From Spirochaeta sp. UBA5339 (GTDB lineage Bacteria; Spirochaetota; Spirochaetia; DSM-2461), in NCBI GenBank assembly GCA_002408085.1, contig DHQL01000025.1, forward strand, positions 1 through 64,000: 64,000 nucleotides of DNA. Direction: 5' to 3'. Below are positions 50,948 to 60,047 of this stretch, piece by piece. The position numbers and the translations under genes are program-made. Numbering within the stretch: the stretch's first letter is position 1; each line of letters opens with the position of its first letter. The notes below the pieces were generated by a model that did not search any database, was not told the origin of the DNA, and saw only the letters and a list, made by a program, of their open reading frames with translations.

Positions 50948-51562
50948 ATGTCCAACAGGAGCAAGCCGGATTTCTATACCCAGAAAGCTAAAAAAGAGGG
51001 CTACATGGCCCGGTCGGTCTACAAGCTGGAAGAGATCCAGAACAAGACAAAACTGATAAAACCCGGCGATACGGTTCTGGATATCGGCGCCTCTCCCGGC
51101 AGCTGGACCCAGTACTGCCTGAAACTGATCAAGGGCAAGGGCTGTGTTGTGGGGGCTGATCTGAAGCCCCTGGGAAATTTCAAGGCCAAGGGTACCCTCC
51201 ACTTTATCCAGGGGGATGTCTTCTCCGGGGAAGTAAGAGGCAGCCTCAGTCAGTGGGGACCTTTTGATGTGATTGTCAGTGACGCCGCCCCCTCCACAAC
51301 GGGGAACCGCCTGATCGACACACGGCGCTCCTACAACCTGATTGAACAGATCCTCGACTTTGCCCTTGAATGGCTCAAACCGGGAGGAAACTTTACGGTA
51401 AAGGTTTTTCAGGGTGGGGATGAAACGGAGATATTCGACAGAATGAGGGGTGAGTTCAGCCAGGTAAAAAAACTGAAACCCAAGGCAGTCAGAAAGGAGT
51501 CCTTCGAGTACTACCTTATCGGTCTCGGACGGCTTCAGCAGGACAGGGAGCAGAATCCTTGA
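50948..51562 (+). CDS. rlmE: 23S rRNA (uridine-2552-2'-O)-methyltransferase
   Basis: A 204-residue FtsJ-type Rossmann methyltransferase. SAM binding is at VLDIGASPGSWTQ (44-56). The catalytic K-D-K-E set is K26, D112 (SDAAPS), K152 (VKVFQG) and E184 (KESFEYY). It methylates the 2'-OH of U2552 in 23S rRNA and helps 50S assembly. AAGGAGA lies at good spacing. The 3' end overlaps the converging EAL-gene end by 47 nt. Confidence 0.95.
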   Translation: MSNRSKPDFYTQKAKKEGYMARSVYKLEEIQNKTKLIKPGDTVLDIGASPGSWTQYCLKLIKGKGCVVGADLKPLGNFKAKGTLHFIQGDVFSGEVRGSLSQWGPFDVIVSDAAPSTTGNRLIDTRRSYNLIEQILDFALEWLKPGGNFTVKVFQGGDETEIFDRMRGEFSQVKKLKPKAVRKESFEYYLIGLGRLQQDREQNP

Positions 51563-53003
51563 TGGAGCTCTCCACCGGCTTTCCAAGGTAGAACCCCTGA
51601 GAGAAGTCGATTCCCAGAGAGCGGACGATATCGTAAATGTCCCGGGAGTGCACATACTCCGCCACCGTCCGGATTCCGGTCCGTCTGGCAAAACCGACAA
51701 TGGTTTCGGCAATCACCCGGGCATTTTTATCTGTATCCAGGTTTTTTATAATCGAAGCATCAATCTTAATAAAATCCACATCCAGGGTCATAATGTAGTT
51801 GAAGTTGCTGTAGCCGGCTCCAAAGTCGTCCAGGGCGATGGAACAGCCGTAGTCCTTGACCAGCCGGATAAACTCGGGAACCTCGGGGATTCCCACAATA
51901 TTATCACTCTCGAGAATCTCGAAAATAAGCCGGGGAGCCTCCTTCCAGTGATTCTCCAGAATCCTTCTGATAAAGATAACAGTGTCCCGGTTCTGCATAT
52001 CCTCAACAGAGATATTGAAGGAGTAGTCGCAGGAGGTGTGCTTCATCTCCCTGATTATTTTGCGCAGCATAATACGGGACAGGGAGGGGTACTGACGGGA
52101 GCGCTTGGAAATCTTCAGAAATGTCTCGGGATAGATGATAGACCCCTTACCGTCAAGAATACGCATAAGGCACTCGAATTTTTCCACATTTCCCGTTCTG
52201 TTGTTACGGATAGGCTGAAAGTAGGGCACAACCCTGTCTTCACGGATCGACTGCTTCACCTCATGGGTCCAGCGGATATTCTCCTCATACTCCCTGGGAA
52301 TATTCATGGAGTTGTGATACCTCAAAAAGGGAACCCGTTTTTCTTTTGCCCTTTTCAGAGCCATATCGGCCCGAGCCATCAGCCCCGGCAGGGTCCCCGC
52401 TGACCTGTCCTCAGGATCTTCAACGGCCAGACCGATGGTGATGGTAATGGTAATATCCGAACTGTTTACCTGAAAGGGATAGTCATTGACCATCTCGACA
52501 ATGATATCTGCGGTACGGTAAATTCTGTCATCCTCCAGTGTTGAGGAGAAGAGAAAGGCAAACTCATCGGCCTCCAGCTTATAAAGCTGAACATTCTCAA
52601 AGAGTCGGGAGTAGGAGGAGCGAGCCAGACTCTTGAGCCTTCTGCCCAGAGACTCCAGAACCGCATCACCCATTCCGTTTCCATAGAAGTCGTTTACTTC
52701 TTTGAATGAGTCTATATTAACCAGGTAGAGAACTGTTCCATCACCGGCTATATCCTGATTGAGCTTTTCTCTGTTGGGCAGACCCGTCTGCCGGTCATAG
52801 AAGATTTTCTCAATCAGCTGTTCACGGTCCTTGCTGACCCGTCGGAGATACAAACGGCTGACAGGATAGGATACAAGGGCAACTAGAAGGATCTCAGAAA
52901 CCATGACCTGAAGGGACGGACTGAAAATGACTGACAGTGAGATGAGGGCCCCTATCATGAGGGAATAAGTCATGATTATCAAAATCTTCTCTTTCATCTT
53001 CAT
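51516..53003 (-). CDS. GGDEF-EAL protein, probable c-di-GMP phosphodiesterase
   Basis: A 495-residue membrane protein with two helices (about 8-50), then a GGDEF domain and an EAL domain. The GGDEF active site reads EADEF, so it is probably inactive as a cyclase and may bind GTP instead. The EAL domain keeps the ECLMR form of the EAL motif, the DDFGAGYSNF loop and DFIKIDASI, so it is likely an active phosphodiesterase that breaks c-di-GMP. Its 3' end overlaps rlmE by 47 nt. It lies after holA with a 48-nt gap and may end the lpt-to-holA run. Confidence 0.88.
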   Translation of the reverse strand: MKMKEKILIIMTYSLMIGALISLSVIFSPSLQVMVSEILLVALVSYPVSRLYLRRVSKDREQLIEKIFYDRQTGLPNREKLNQDIAGDGTVLYLVNIDSFKEVNDFYGNGMGDAVLESLGRRLKSLARSSYSRLFENVQLYKLEADEFAFLFSSTLEDDRIYRTADIIVEMVNDYPFQVNSSDITITITIGLAVEDPEDRSAGTLPGLMARADMALKRAKEKRVPFLRYHNSMNIPREYEENIRWTHEVKQSIREDRVVPYFQPIRNNRTGNVEKFECLMRILDGKGSIIYPETFLKISKRSRQYPSLSRIMLRKIIREMKHTSCDYSFNISVEDMQNRDTVIFIRRILENHWKEAPRLIFEILESDNIVGIPEVPEFIRLVKDYGCSIALDDFGAGYSNFNYIMTLDVDFIKIDASIIKNLDTDKNARVIAETIVGFARRTGIRTVAEYVHSRDIYDIVRSLGIDFSQGFYLGKPVESSIKDSAPCPAEAVRDR

Positions 53004-53051
53004 CTGATCTGTTCAGCAGCTCCCATCATATTCACCGTGGTAGTCAGCCGT

Positions 53052-54023
53052 TTAATGTACTCCCCTCAGAGACCGAGTCAGAAAGAGCTGAAAAGAGATA
53101 ACCTGCATCTCCTTCTTGAGTTCTCTCATCTGCCTGTCCAGAATCTCCCCGTCACGCTGTATTCGTTCCAGTTCACCCAGACCGTACTTCCTTAATCCGT
53201 CCCCGGTAACCTTCTGGTTCTTTTTTCCACGGACATCATAAATCTGGAAAGCTGTCTGTATAGCTTCACCTTCGGCAACTGCCAGCTTAACCTTTAATAC
53301 TCTACGAATCTGACGCATCAGACCCGACAGAAGAAACACAAGATCCGTGTCCCCCGAAAGGGTTATCTTGGAGAAGACCTCAAGAGTACCGGAAAGATCC
53401 TTGAGAAGCATCTTTTCAAAGAGGGTAAACACGTTCTCCTCTTTGCTGTGATAGACAAAGTTATCAATATCCTCTTCCCGGATCACATCGCCGATGTTGA
53501 AGTAGAAGGCCAGCTTCTGACAGGCCTCCTTCAGGTCGGCGGTGTTGTTCTCCACCATTTCAAGGAGGATAGTGATGGCCTTCTGGTCTATCTTCAGACC
53601 CTGATCGGAGAAGTACTTCTGGACCCAGCCTTTTTTCTGATTGTCGAACATCTCCCAGAAAATTTTCTTTTCCGATGCAGGGACAAGGGCCGTCAGCCTT
53701 TTATCGATGCTGACAGAGTCGCTCAGAAAAACAAGGGTCACATCGTCGGGCATATTTTTACAGAACTGACCGAGAAGCTTGAGGTCCGCCGCCTTCTTGA
53801 TCTCCTCGCAGTTGAGGATTACCGCCAGCTTGTGGGCCGAGAAAAGAGAGCCGTTTCTAAGGATTGAGATGATCTGACTCATCTCTGTGTCAAAGGGATA
53901 GAATCGGTGGGATTCCGGTTCCTCACCGTACTTTTTCTTGAGGCTCTTTTTGAGACTGTCCAGGTATTGGTCTTTCTGTCCCTTTTCGGGACCGAGAAGC
54001 AGATGTAGTTGTTTTTCAGCCAT
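53052..54023 (-). CDS. holA: DNA polymerase III delta subunit
   Basis: A 323-residue clamp-loader subunit. It begins with QLHLLLGPEKGQKD and then has a low-similarity AAA+-like region without a Walker A, as is normal for delta. The C-terminal helical collar is well conserved in pattern (MLLKDLSGTLEVFSKI, VFLLSGLMRQIRRVLKV). It opens the beta clamp. Its ATG overlaps the end of lexA by 8 nt, so it is co-translated with the SOS repressor. Confidence 0.85.
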   Translation of the reverse strand: MAEKQLHLLLGPEKGQKDQYLDSLKKSLKKKYGEEPESHRFYPFDTEMSQIISILRNGSLFSAHKLAVILNCEEIKKAADLKLLGQFCKNMPDDVTLVFLSDSVSIDKRLTALVPASEKKIFWEMFDNQKKGWVQKYFSDQGLKIDQKAITILLEMVENNTADLKEACQKLAFYFNIGDVIREEDIDNFVYHSKEENVFTLFEKMLLKDLSGTLEVFSKITLSGDTDLVFLLSGLMRQIRRVLKVKLAVAEGEAIQTAFQIYDVRGKKNQKVTGDGLRKYGLGELERIQRDGEILDRQMRELKKEMQVISFQLFLTRSLRGVH

Positions 54024-54618
54024 ATTGCCTGATGATTGTAATTAATTTTCCCAGGATTCTGACATCCTGTGTAAAGATTGCAGGGAAGGAGGGGTTCTCC
54101 GCCTGAAGGCGGATGCGGTTCTTCTCTTTGTAAAAACGTTTCAGGGTTACCGCGTCGTCCACCATGGCCACGATGATTTCACCGTTGTTGGCCACAGGCT
54201 GCTGAACAAAGACAGCAAGATCTCCGTCGAAGATACCCGCTCCGGTCATACTCTCTCCCTGAACCCGCAGGGCAAAGAGGTTGCCGTTCTTCAGCACATC
54301 CGAAGGGAGTGTCACAGAGCCGTCATGATTCTCTTCGGCAAAGAGGGGCAGCCCCGCCGCCACACTGCCGAGGATGGGAATCTTTCTGGTCTCTTCAGAC
54401 TCATCCTCTTCGGGTACCAGGGTAATAGCCCTGGACTTGTTGTGGCTGATGGCAATGACCTCTTTCTTTTCCAGCGCTTTGACATGATCATAGGCTCCCT
54501 TGACGGAGATACTGAAGTATCTTCCAATCTCACGGATCGAGGGAGGATATTGATTGTCCTGAATGTAACTCCGGATAAAATCCAGAATTTCACCCTGTCT
54601 TTTTGTCAAAGCTTTCAT
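54016..54618 (-). CDS. lexA: LexA SOS repressor
   Basis: A 200-residue repressor. The N-terminal winged helix (YPPSIREIGRYFSISVKGAYDHV) binds DNA. The C-terminal S24 protease domain has the cleavage bond A88-G89 in GSVAAG, the nucleophile S123 in GESM and the base K160 in AVTLKRF. RecA filaments trigger self-cleavage and so release SOS genes. It starts within the stop of the ntrX gene (ATGA), so part of its expression may come from that operon. I did not find a recognisable LexA box nearby. Confidence 0.95.
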   Translation of the reverse strand: MKALTKRQGEILDFIRSYIQDNQYPPSIREIGRYFSISVKGAYDHVKALEKKEVIAISHNKSRAITLVPEEDESEETRKIPILGSVAAGLPLFAEENHDGSVTLPSDVLKNGNLFALRVQGESMTGAGIFDGDLAVFVQQPVANNGEIIVAMVDDAVTLKRFYKEKNRIRLQAENPSFPAIFTQDVRILGKLITIIRQYG

Positions 54619-55979
54619 TTTTTTATTTCCAGGCCGTACTTTTTTATCTTGCTGTGAAGATTACTGGGATAGATTCCAAGATCCTGTGCCGTTCTTGATA
54701 TATTATACCCGCAGGTCTCCAGTCTGTCTTGTAAAAGAATCTGTTCGAACTCATCCCGGGCATCATTCAGCTTCATGGTGCCGAACTTCTCCAGAAGGGG
54801 TGATTTCCGGACTATCTTCTGCTCTCCCAGAAATTTGAGAACCGTATCACCGGATATCTCGTCTTCATCGGACATTATATTAATCCGTTCCACGAAGTTT
54901 TTCAATTCCCGGATATTACCGGTCCAGGGAAATTGAACCATCAGATCCATTCCCTCGGCAGAGACAGTTCTCGGGGGATTCCCCGAGGGAGAAAAGAGCT
55001 GCATAAAGTGATCAACCAGCAGGGGCAGGTCCTCAATCCTGTCCTTCAGTGCGGGGACATGAATAGGAACAACGTTCAGGCGGAAGTAGAGGTCCTCCCG
55101 GAAACGCCCTTCCTCAATCTCCCTGAGGATATCCTTGTTTGTGGCAGAAATTATCCTGACATCCACGGAAATCTGCTCGGTGCCGCCTATGCGGTCGAAT
55201 TTCATCTCCTGTATGGCCCTCAGAACCTTGGCCTGAGCCGACAGAGACATATCCGCCACCTCGTCCAGAAAGAGGGTTCCGCCGTCGGCCAGTTCAAACT
55301 TTCCCTTCTTCTGTCTGGCAGCCCCGGTAAAGGCCCCCTTTTCATGTCCGAAGAGCTCACTCTCTATCAGATTCTCAGGTATCGCAGCGCAGTTGACCTC
55401 CACAAAGGGACTGTTCCGTCTGGAGCTGTTGTTGTGCAGGGCCCTGGCAACAAGTTCCTTACCCGTACCGTTCTCTCCCAGTATCAGGACCCGTGCCTCG
55501 GAATCGGCGCTCTGGGCAATAATGTCCCGGATCTGCTTCATACCGCTGCTGCCGCCCACCATCTGATCATCGGGAACACCCCGGGCGGTTTTGAGGGATC
55601 GATTCTCCTTTTTGAGCTTTTCCAGCTCCAGGGCATTCCGTGTCAGGGTCAGTACTCTTGTCAGATCCAGGGGTTTTTCAAGAAAATCGAAGGCCCCCAT
55701 CTTAATGGCTTTTACAGCAAGGTCCACATTGGCATGTCCGGAGATCATCAGAACAGAGACAACGGGGTACTCCTCTCTGATCTTCTCAAGCACATCAATC
55801 CCTCCCATTCCGGGGAGCCATATATCAAGAAAGACCAGATCCACAGGTTCTGTTTTCATGATGTGGAGCCCCTTTATGCCGTCGGGAGCTTCAAGAATTT
55901 CATAGCCCTCATCACCTAGGATGTCCTTGAGAGCCTCCCTTATTGAAGCCTCGTCATCAATGATCAGAATCTTTTCCAT
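54615..55979 (-). CDS. NtrC/NtrX-family sigma-54 response regulator
   Basis: A 455-residue three-domain activator. The receiver has D52 in FLDIWLPG with K and DD residues present. The AAA+ domain has Walker A GENGTGKE, the sigma-54-contacting GAFTGA loop and a sensor region. A Fis-type helix-turn-helix (YNISRTAQDLGIYPSNL) ends the protein. It opens sigma-54 promoters when phosphorylated. I start it at 55979, with GAGGAG upstream; this overlaps the kinase gene by 23 nt. It lies in the same operon as its probable kinase and as rpoN. Confidence 0.93.
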   Translation of the reverse strand: MEKILIIDDEASIREALKDILGDEGYEILEAPDGIKGLHIMKTEPVDLVFLDIWLPGMGGIDVLEKIREEYPVVSVLMISGHANVDLAVKAIKMGAFDFLEKPLDLTRVLTLTRNALELEKLKKENRSLKTARGVPDDQMVGGSSGMKQIRDIIAQSADSEARVLILGENGTGKELVARALHNNSSRRNSPFVEVNCAAIPENLIESELFGHEKGAFTGAARQKKGKFELADGGTLFLDEVADMSLSAQAKVLRAIQEMKFDRIGGTEQISVDVRIISATNKDILREIEEGRFREDLYFRLNVVPIHVPALKDRIEDLPLLVDHFMQLFSPSGNPPRTVSAEGMDLMVQFPWTGNIRELKNFVERINIMSDEDEISGDTVLKFLGEQKIVRKSPLLEKFGTMKLNDARDEFEQILLQDRLETCGYNISRTAQDLGIYPSNLHSKIKKYGLEIKK

Positions 55980-57735
55980 AGAGCTCCTCATAGGGTAAAT
56001 CCAGATAGAATGTGGTTCCCTCTCCCGGTGCGGACTCAACCCAGATCCTGCCCCTGTGGTCATGGATAATCCTCTCCACAATGGAAAGACCCAGTCCTGT
56101 CCCCTTCTCCCTTGTGGTGAAGTAGGGATTAAAGACCTTGTCCTGCAGATCTTCGGGGATACCGGGTCCCGAGTCGGAAACCTGTATTCTACAGTAGATG
56201 GTATAGCCCTTTTTCACAAGGTCAGCCCGCAGAATTATCACACCGTCCCCCTGTAGAGCATTGATCCCATTGGAAAGGAGGTTACTGAAAACCTGTCTCA
56301 GCTGACCCGCATCGGCCTGAAGGTAGAGATCTCCGGGGATATCATCAATCATAAAGCTCACATCAGGAGAGGACTCCTCCAGAACCTCTACCATGGAGTA
56401 GAGAAATTCTCTCAGATTGATCGTCTCGGCCACCGGCGGCCGCTGCCGGGCAAATTCACGGAATTCTGTCAGAAGGCTGTTCAGGTTGTCCACTTCCACA
56501 AGAATACGGTCCATTCCCTTCCGGATCACCTCCCTGGGGATCTCTTCATCTTCCATACGGACCAGAACTCTCTGGGCATAGAGCCTGATGGGGGTCAGAG
56601 GATTACGGATCTCATGGGCAAGACGCTGGGCAATATCCTGCCAGGCGGAAACCTTCTCGGTCTGAAGCACCTCTTTTCTTGAAACTTCAAGTTCCTTGAC
56701 CATGGAGTTGAAGGAGTCAGAGAGAAAGGAAAAATCGTCCTTCTCCCGGCTTAAGAGCCTGAAGCTGTAGTCTCCCTGGGCGACTCTCCTTGTGGCCTCC
56801 TCCAGAGAGATAAAGGGCTGTATCAGGCGCTGGCTGATATACATGGCCACCACAAAGCCCATAAAAAGCAGGGGAACAAGGAAAATAGCATAAAAGAGGA
56901 ACAGTCCGATCCTGAAGAGCCTGTCATACTCACGGAACTGCCTGTATTTTTCCAGAACACCCGTAATGTTTCGGGCATGGAGGTCAAATTCCCTGGGGAT
57001 GGTTCTGTAGAGCACAACAGCATAGCTTTCACCGGCAAAAAGAAAATCCTTCCTGAACCCCAGGATGCTGAAGTCAGGGAGGGTCCTCTTGGGAGTCAGC
57101 CCTTCATTCAGAGAGTCAATCTCCTGCCGTGGATAGGCCAGCCTGGGATCACCGAAAAGGTAGAAATTCTCATCATTTAAGAGCTGAATCCCTTCAATTC
57201 CCGGAAACTGGGTTTTAAGCTCTTTCCAGACCTGCTCGGGGGAGTTGTGGGCCCTGCTCATGGACAGAGCCAGATATGGACTGTTGCCGATATACTCAAG
57301 GTCTCTGTTCAGGTCTGCATAGTACTCCAGGGCTATTTCAAGCCCGCTGTCCAGGGCCGTTCCCACCTCGGAGCCGAACCATCTGTCAAAAACCATATTA
57401 ACAAAGCGGAGAGAGAGAACCGTCTGGGGCAGAGAGATCAGAACAATAATCAGAAAGAGAAAGAGTATGATCCGCAGACGGAAACGGTAGCGGCTGTGTC
57501 TGGTCCTGACTCTCTTCCATACATAGATAACGGTATAGATAAGGGCCGCTACCAGAAGCAGGGGTATTGAAAACAGGAGGAGCAGATGGATTGGAGTCTC
57601 TCCGATTCTGTTCTGATCCATACCGCCCAGAACGCTGGAGGAAAATACAAGTATCAGGATAATAACCAGCAGATAGAGAAGAATAACCGTCATGACGCTG
57701 TTTTTCAGCAGACCTTTGAAGACATGACTTTTCAA
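55957..57735 (-). CDS. NtrY-like membrane histidine kinase
   Basis: A 592-residue kinase. Three helices (about 15-33, 52-72, 87-112) precede a periplasmic sensor loop, another helix (about 275-300) leads to a HAMP domain, and then the HisKA/HATPase core with the phospho-His in LAHEIRNPLTPIRLY, N-box GNLLSNGINA-like and G-boxes DSGPGIPEDL and GTGLGLSIV. It has the NtrY layout and is paired with the regulator that overlaps it. The signal is unknown; nitrogen status is the classical one. Confidence 0.92.
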   Translation of the reverse strand: MKSHVFKGLLKNSVMTVILLYLLVIILILVFSSSVLGGMDQNRIGETPIHLLLLFSIPLLLVAALIYTVIYVWKRVRTRHSRYRFRLRIILFLFLIIVLISLPQTVLSLRFVNMVFDRWFGSEVGTALDSGLEIALEYYADLNRDLEYIGNSPYLALSMSRAHNSPEQVWKELKTQFPGIEGIQLLNDENFYLFGDPRLAYPRQEIDSLNEGLTPKRTLPDFSILGFRKDFLFAGESYAVVLYRTIPREFDLHARNITGVLEKYRQFREYDRLFRIGLFLFYAIFLVPLLFMGFVVAMYISQRLIQPFISLEEATRRVAQGDYSFRLLSREKDDFSFLSDSFNSMVKELEVSRKEVLQTEKVSAWQDIAQRLAHEIRNPLTPIRLYAQRVLVRMEDEEIPREVIRKGMDRILVEVDNLNSLLTEFREFARQRPPVAETINLREFLYSMVEVLEESSPDVSFMIDDIPGDLYLQADAGQLRQVFSNLLSNGINALQGDGVIILRADLVKKGYTIYCRIQVSDSGPGIPEDLQDKVFNPYFTTREKGTGLGLSIVERIIHDHRGRIWVESAPGEGTTFYLDLPYEELYGKDSDH

Positions 57736-58316
57736 TGATGACTCCCTTCTATAGCACTCTCCCAGGGAAGATTGTACATATGTTTTCCGGGAATCAGATA
57801 CATCAGGCTGAAGGGGGGAACCAGCTTCTTATAGATAATGCGCGGATGGACCTTTACCGTCAGATCATCACTCTCTTTGATATCGATACCGCTTGAATAG
57901 TCCAGGGGGGATGAGAAGGCCCTGTAAAGCTCTCTCCAGGTCCTGTATACGGATACTTCCCTGTCATTGAGCAGCAGGACATAGTCATTGGTTATCTGAT
58001 CCCGGTAGGCTGTACGGCGGACATCAAATTCCAGGTGCTCACCGCCCACTGAAAATAGACCGTAGGTATTAAGCTGAACTCTGAAAGTCAGAAGGATTTC
58101 GGCCCTGTGGCCCTGCTCAACGCTTCTTCGAATCTTCGACTCCGAAAGATCATCCAGAGTATAGCTGAGGAGAAGGGTTCCGTCCTCTGAAATGAAGTAA
58201 CTGCATCCCCCTTCTTCAGCCGGAAAAAGGGGGAGAACCAGTACAAATGCGAAAAAAAGAAAGGCCTGAGGACTACTCCTCCTCAAACCTGCTTTCAAAA
58301 AGAGCAAACATTGCAT
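57732..58316 (-). CDS. DUF4390-like secreted protein upstream of NtrY
   Basis: A 194-residue protein that starts at 58316 with a GGGAG site. It has an N-terminal hydrophobic signal (FLFFAFVLVLPLF) and then a mainly beta region (EILLTFRVQLNTYGLFS, DDLTVKVHPRIIYKKL). This size, position and pattern fit the DUF4390 family that is found next to ntrY in many bacteria. It may help the sensor kinase, by inference. It overlaps ptsH by 44 nt and ntrY by 4 nt. Confidence 0.65.
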   Translation of the reverse strand: MQCLLFLKAGLRRSSPQAFLFFAFVLVLPLFPAEEGGCSYFISEDGTLLLSYTLDDLSESKIRRSVEQGHRAEILLTFRVQLNTYGLFSVGGEHLEFDVRRTAYRDQITNDYVLLLNDREVSVYRTWRELYRAFSSPLDYSSGIDIKESDDLTVKVHPRIIYKKLVPPFSLMYLIPGKHMYNLPWESAIEGSHH

Positions 58317-58539
58317 CAAGGGCTCCCTGCTCATCAGAACCTTCGGCGCTGATCACAACATCTGTATCATACCCGGCACCCATGGTAAGAATACCCATTA
58401 TTGATTTGGCATTTATTTTTTCACTGCCCTTTTCTATAAAAATGGTAGACTCGTACTGAGATGCTATCTGAACAATCATGGCAGCCGGTCTGGCATGCAG
58501 TCCTGCCCTGTTTTTAACTTTTGTATTTTTCTGAACCAT
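58273..58539 (-). CDS. ptsH: HPr phosphocarrier protein
   Basis: An 88-residue HPr. The catalytic H15 lies in NRAGLHARPA and the regulatory S46 in AKSIMGIL, both at canonical positions. HprK, encoded just upstream, phosphorylates S46. No EI or sugar permease occurs in the window, so it probably works in signalling more than in sugar uptake. Here it sits between hprK and the ntrYX genes. The ribosome site is AGGAAT at normal spacing. Confidence 0.95.
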   Translation of the reverse strand: MVQKNTKVKNRAGLHARPAAMIVQIASQYESTIFIEKGSEKINAKSIMGILTMGAGYDTDVVISAEGSDEQGALDAMFALFESRFEEE

Positions 58540-58556
58540 TCTTTATTCCTGTTGTT

Positions 58557-59531
58557 CTAATAATTATCCTGATACATCTTTCTGGCACTGTCGCTCTCAA
58601 GCATCTGTATCAGGTTTTTGTTAAATTCTTTGGCCGCAAAGTGACCTTTGCTTTTCAGCCTTTCATTCAACGCAGCCGTTTCAATAATAACAGGAATATT
58701 CCTGCCCGGCTTTACTGGTATGTTGAATGTGGGAATTTTCACTCCCAGTATATCAGACATCAGCACATTTGTGCCGAGCCTGTCATAATTCTTTGAAGAG
58801 TCCCACTCTTCCAGGTTGATAACAAGATCAACCTGCTTCTTGTCCCGGATTCCCCTGACTCCGAATATCTGAGAGACATTGATGATGCCCAGTCCCCTGA
58901 TCTCCATATGGTGTCCAAGAACCTTGTCATCACTGAAACCCATTATTATCTTTCCGCTGAAACACTTCAGAATAACCGAGTCATCAGAAATCAGCCGGTG
59001 TCCCCTCTCAAGCAGTTCCAGGGCAGTCTCACTTTTACCGACCCCGCTGTCCCCCTTGATAAGAACACCCATACCGAAGACCTCAACAAGAACAGCATGC
59101 TGTTTCTCCCGAGGGGCAAGTATATCCCCCAGGGAGCGGATAATCCTGATTGAAAACTCACTTGATACAAGAGGTGTTTTCAGTACGGGAACTCCCGCCT
59201 TTTCCGCCAGCTCCAGAAACCAGTCACCTGGAGACAGATCCCTGCAGAAGACACAGAAGGGTATGGGATAGCTGAACAGCTTCTCCACAGCCGATGTATC
59301 TCCGGAAGCTTCCATCTCCTTAAGATACTCATGTTCCGCTGCAGAAAAGACCTGAACCCTGTTGGAGGCAAAGGTCTTGAAGAAACCGGTAAGAGCCAAT
59401 CCGGGACGATTGAGTTCCATATGGTCAATGGTCTTGACCAGCCCCTTTCTACCGGCTATGCAGCTCAGGGAAAGAGCATTATAATCCTGCAGATCCAAAT
59501 CAATAAGATCCAGGATCGTGAACTTGTCCAT
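58557..59531 (-). CDS. hprK: HPr kinase/phosphorylase
   Basis: A 324-residue bifunctional enzyme. The P-loop is GDSGVGKS (160-167), and the HprK-specific GLGIINVSQIFGVRGIRDKK signature follows near 225. The N-terminal DRTGG-like domain is intact. It phosphorylates S46 of HPr with ATP or PPi and reverses this with phosphate. It is separated from ptsH by 17 nt, so the two are co-transcribed. GAGGGA is the ribosome site. Confidence 0.95.
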   Translation of the reverse strand: MDKFTILDLIDLDLQDYNALSLSCIAGRKGLVKTIDHMELNRPGLALTGFFKTFASNRVQVFSAAEHEYLKEMEASGDTSAVEKLFSYPIPFCVFCRDLSPGDWFLELAEKAGVPVLKTPLVSSEFSIRIIRSLGDILAPREKQHAVLVEVFGMGVLIKGDSGVGKSETALELLERGHRLISDDSVILKCFSGKIIMGFSDDKVLGHHMEIRGLGIINVSQIFGVRGIRDKKQVDLVINLEEWDSSKNYDRLGTNVLMSDILGVKIPTFNIPVKPGRNIPVIIETAALNERLKSKGHFAAKEFNKNLIQMLESDSARKMYQDNY

Positions 59532-59636
59532 ACTCCCTCACATATAAATGTTTCACTCAGGAACTTGATTTTATCCGCTTTTCGTTGAAATTTCTACCTT
59601 TTTTTACACTCCCGCCGGTGAGTTGTGAAAGTTATA

Positions 59637-59667
59637 AACAAAAGCCCCCCTCTATTTGAGGGGGGCT
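59637..59667 (-). terminator. Terminator hairpin between hpf and hprK
   Basis: A perfect 10-bp stem (AGCCCCCCTC/GAGGGGGGCT) with a 5-nt loop and a minus-strand TTTTGTTT tail. It would end or reduce transcripts coming from lptC-rpoN-hpf and so separate them from hprK-ptsH-ntrYX. Confidence 0.88.
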
Positions 59668-59694
59668 GAAATTATTTAATCAGAAGATACGGCT

Positions 59695-59988
59695 CTAGTG
59701 GGCCTGAATCTTATCTTTTTCCTTCGTTGTCTTCAGTTCCATCTTATCAAACATTACATCGATTGCCTTATACAAATCACGATCCTCCACTTTGACATGG
59801 CTGTTCTGCCCCCATCTGAAATGGGCATCAGATGAAGCAATATAGGCACCGCGTTTCTCTCTGGACAAGGTCATATGGAAATCGACAATAACGTCCTCCA
59901 CATGTTTAAGCCTTTTCAGCTTTTTGTCCACATACTCGCGGGTCCGGTCTGAAACATCATAATGAACACCTTTAAGCTCTACTGTCAT
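59695..59988 (-). CDS. hpf: Ribosome hibernation promoting factor (short HPF/RaiA type)
   Basis: A 97-residue protein that begins TVELKGVHYDVSDRTREYVDKKL and has the conserved ASSDAHFRWGQNSHVKVEDRDLYKAIDVM end. It lacks the long C-terminal tail of Lhs HPF, so it acts as the short form that dimerises or silences 70S ribosomes with a partner. The ribosome site GGAGG is strong. As in proteobacteria, it sits right after rpoN. Confidence 0.95.
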   Translation of the reverse strand: MTVELKGVHYDVSDRTREYVDKKLKRLKHVEDVIVDFHMTLSREKRGAYIASSDAHFRWGQNSHVKVEDRDLYKAIDVMFDKMELKTTKEKDKIQAH

Positions 59989-60047
59989 AGAAGCCTCCTA
60001 TCAAGTGGCCCTGCTCCTGAATGAACAGGTCACCAAAAATTAAACTA

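Noticed and set aside
49826..51712. A 628-residue frame for the polyprenyl synthetase
   Set aside because: Its first half is antisense to the well-supported rlmE gene and does not look like any protein; the real start is the ATG at 50878.
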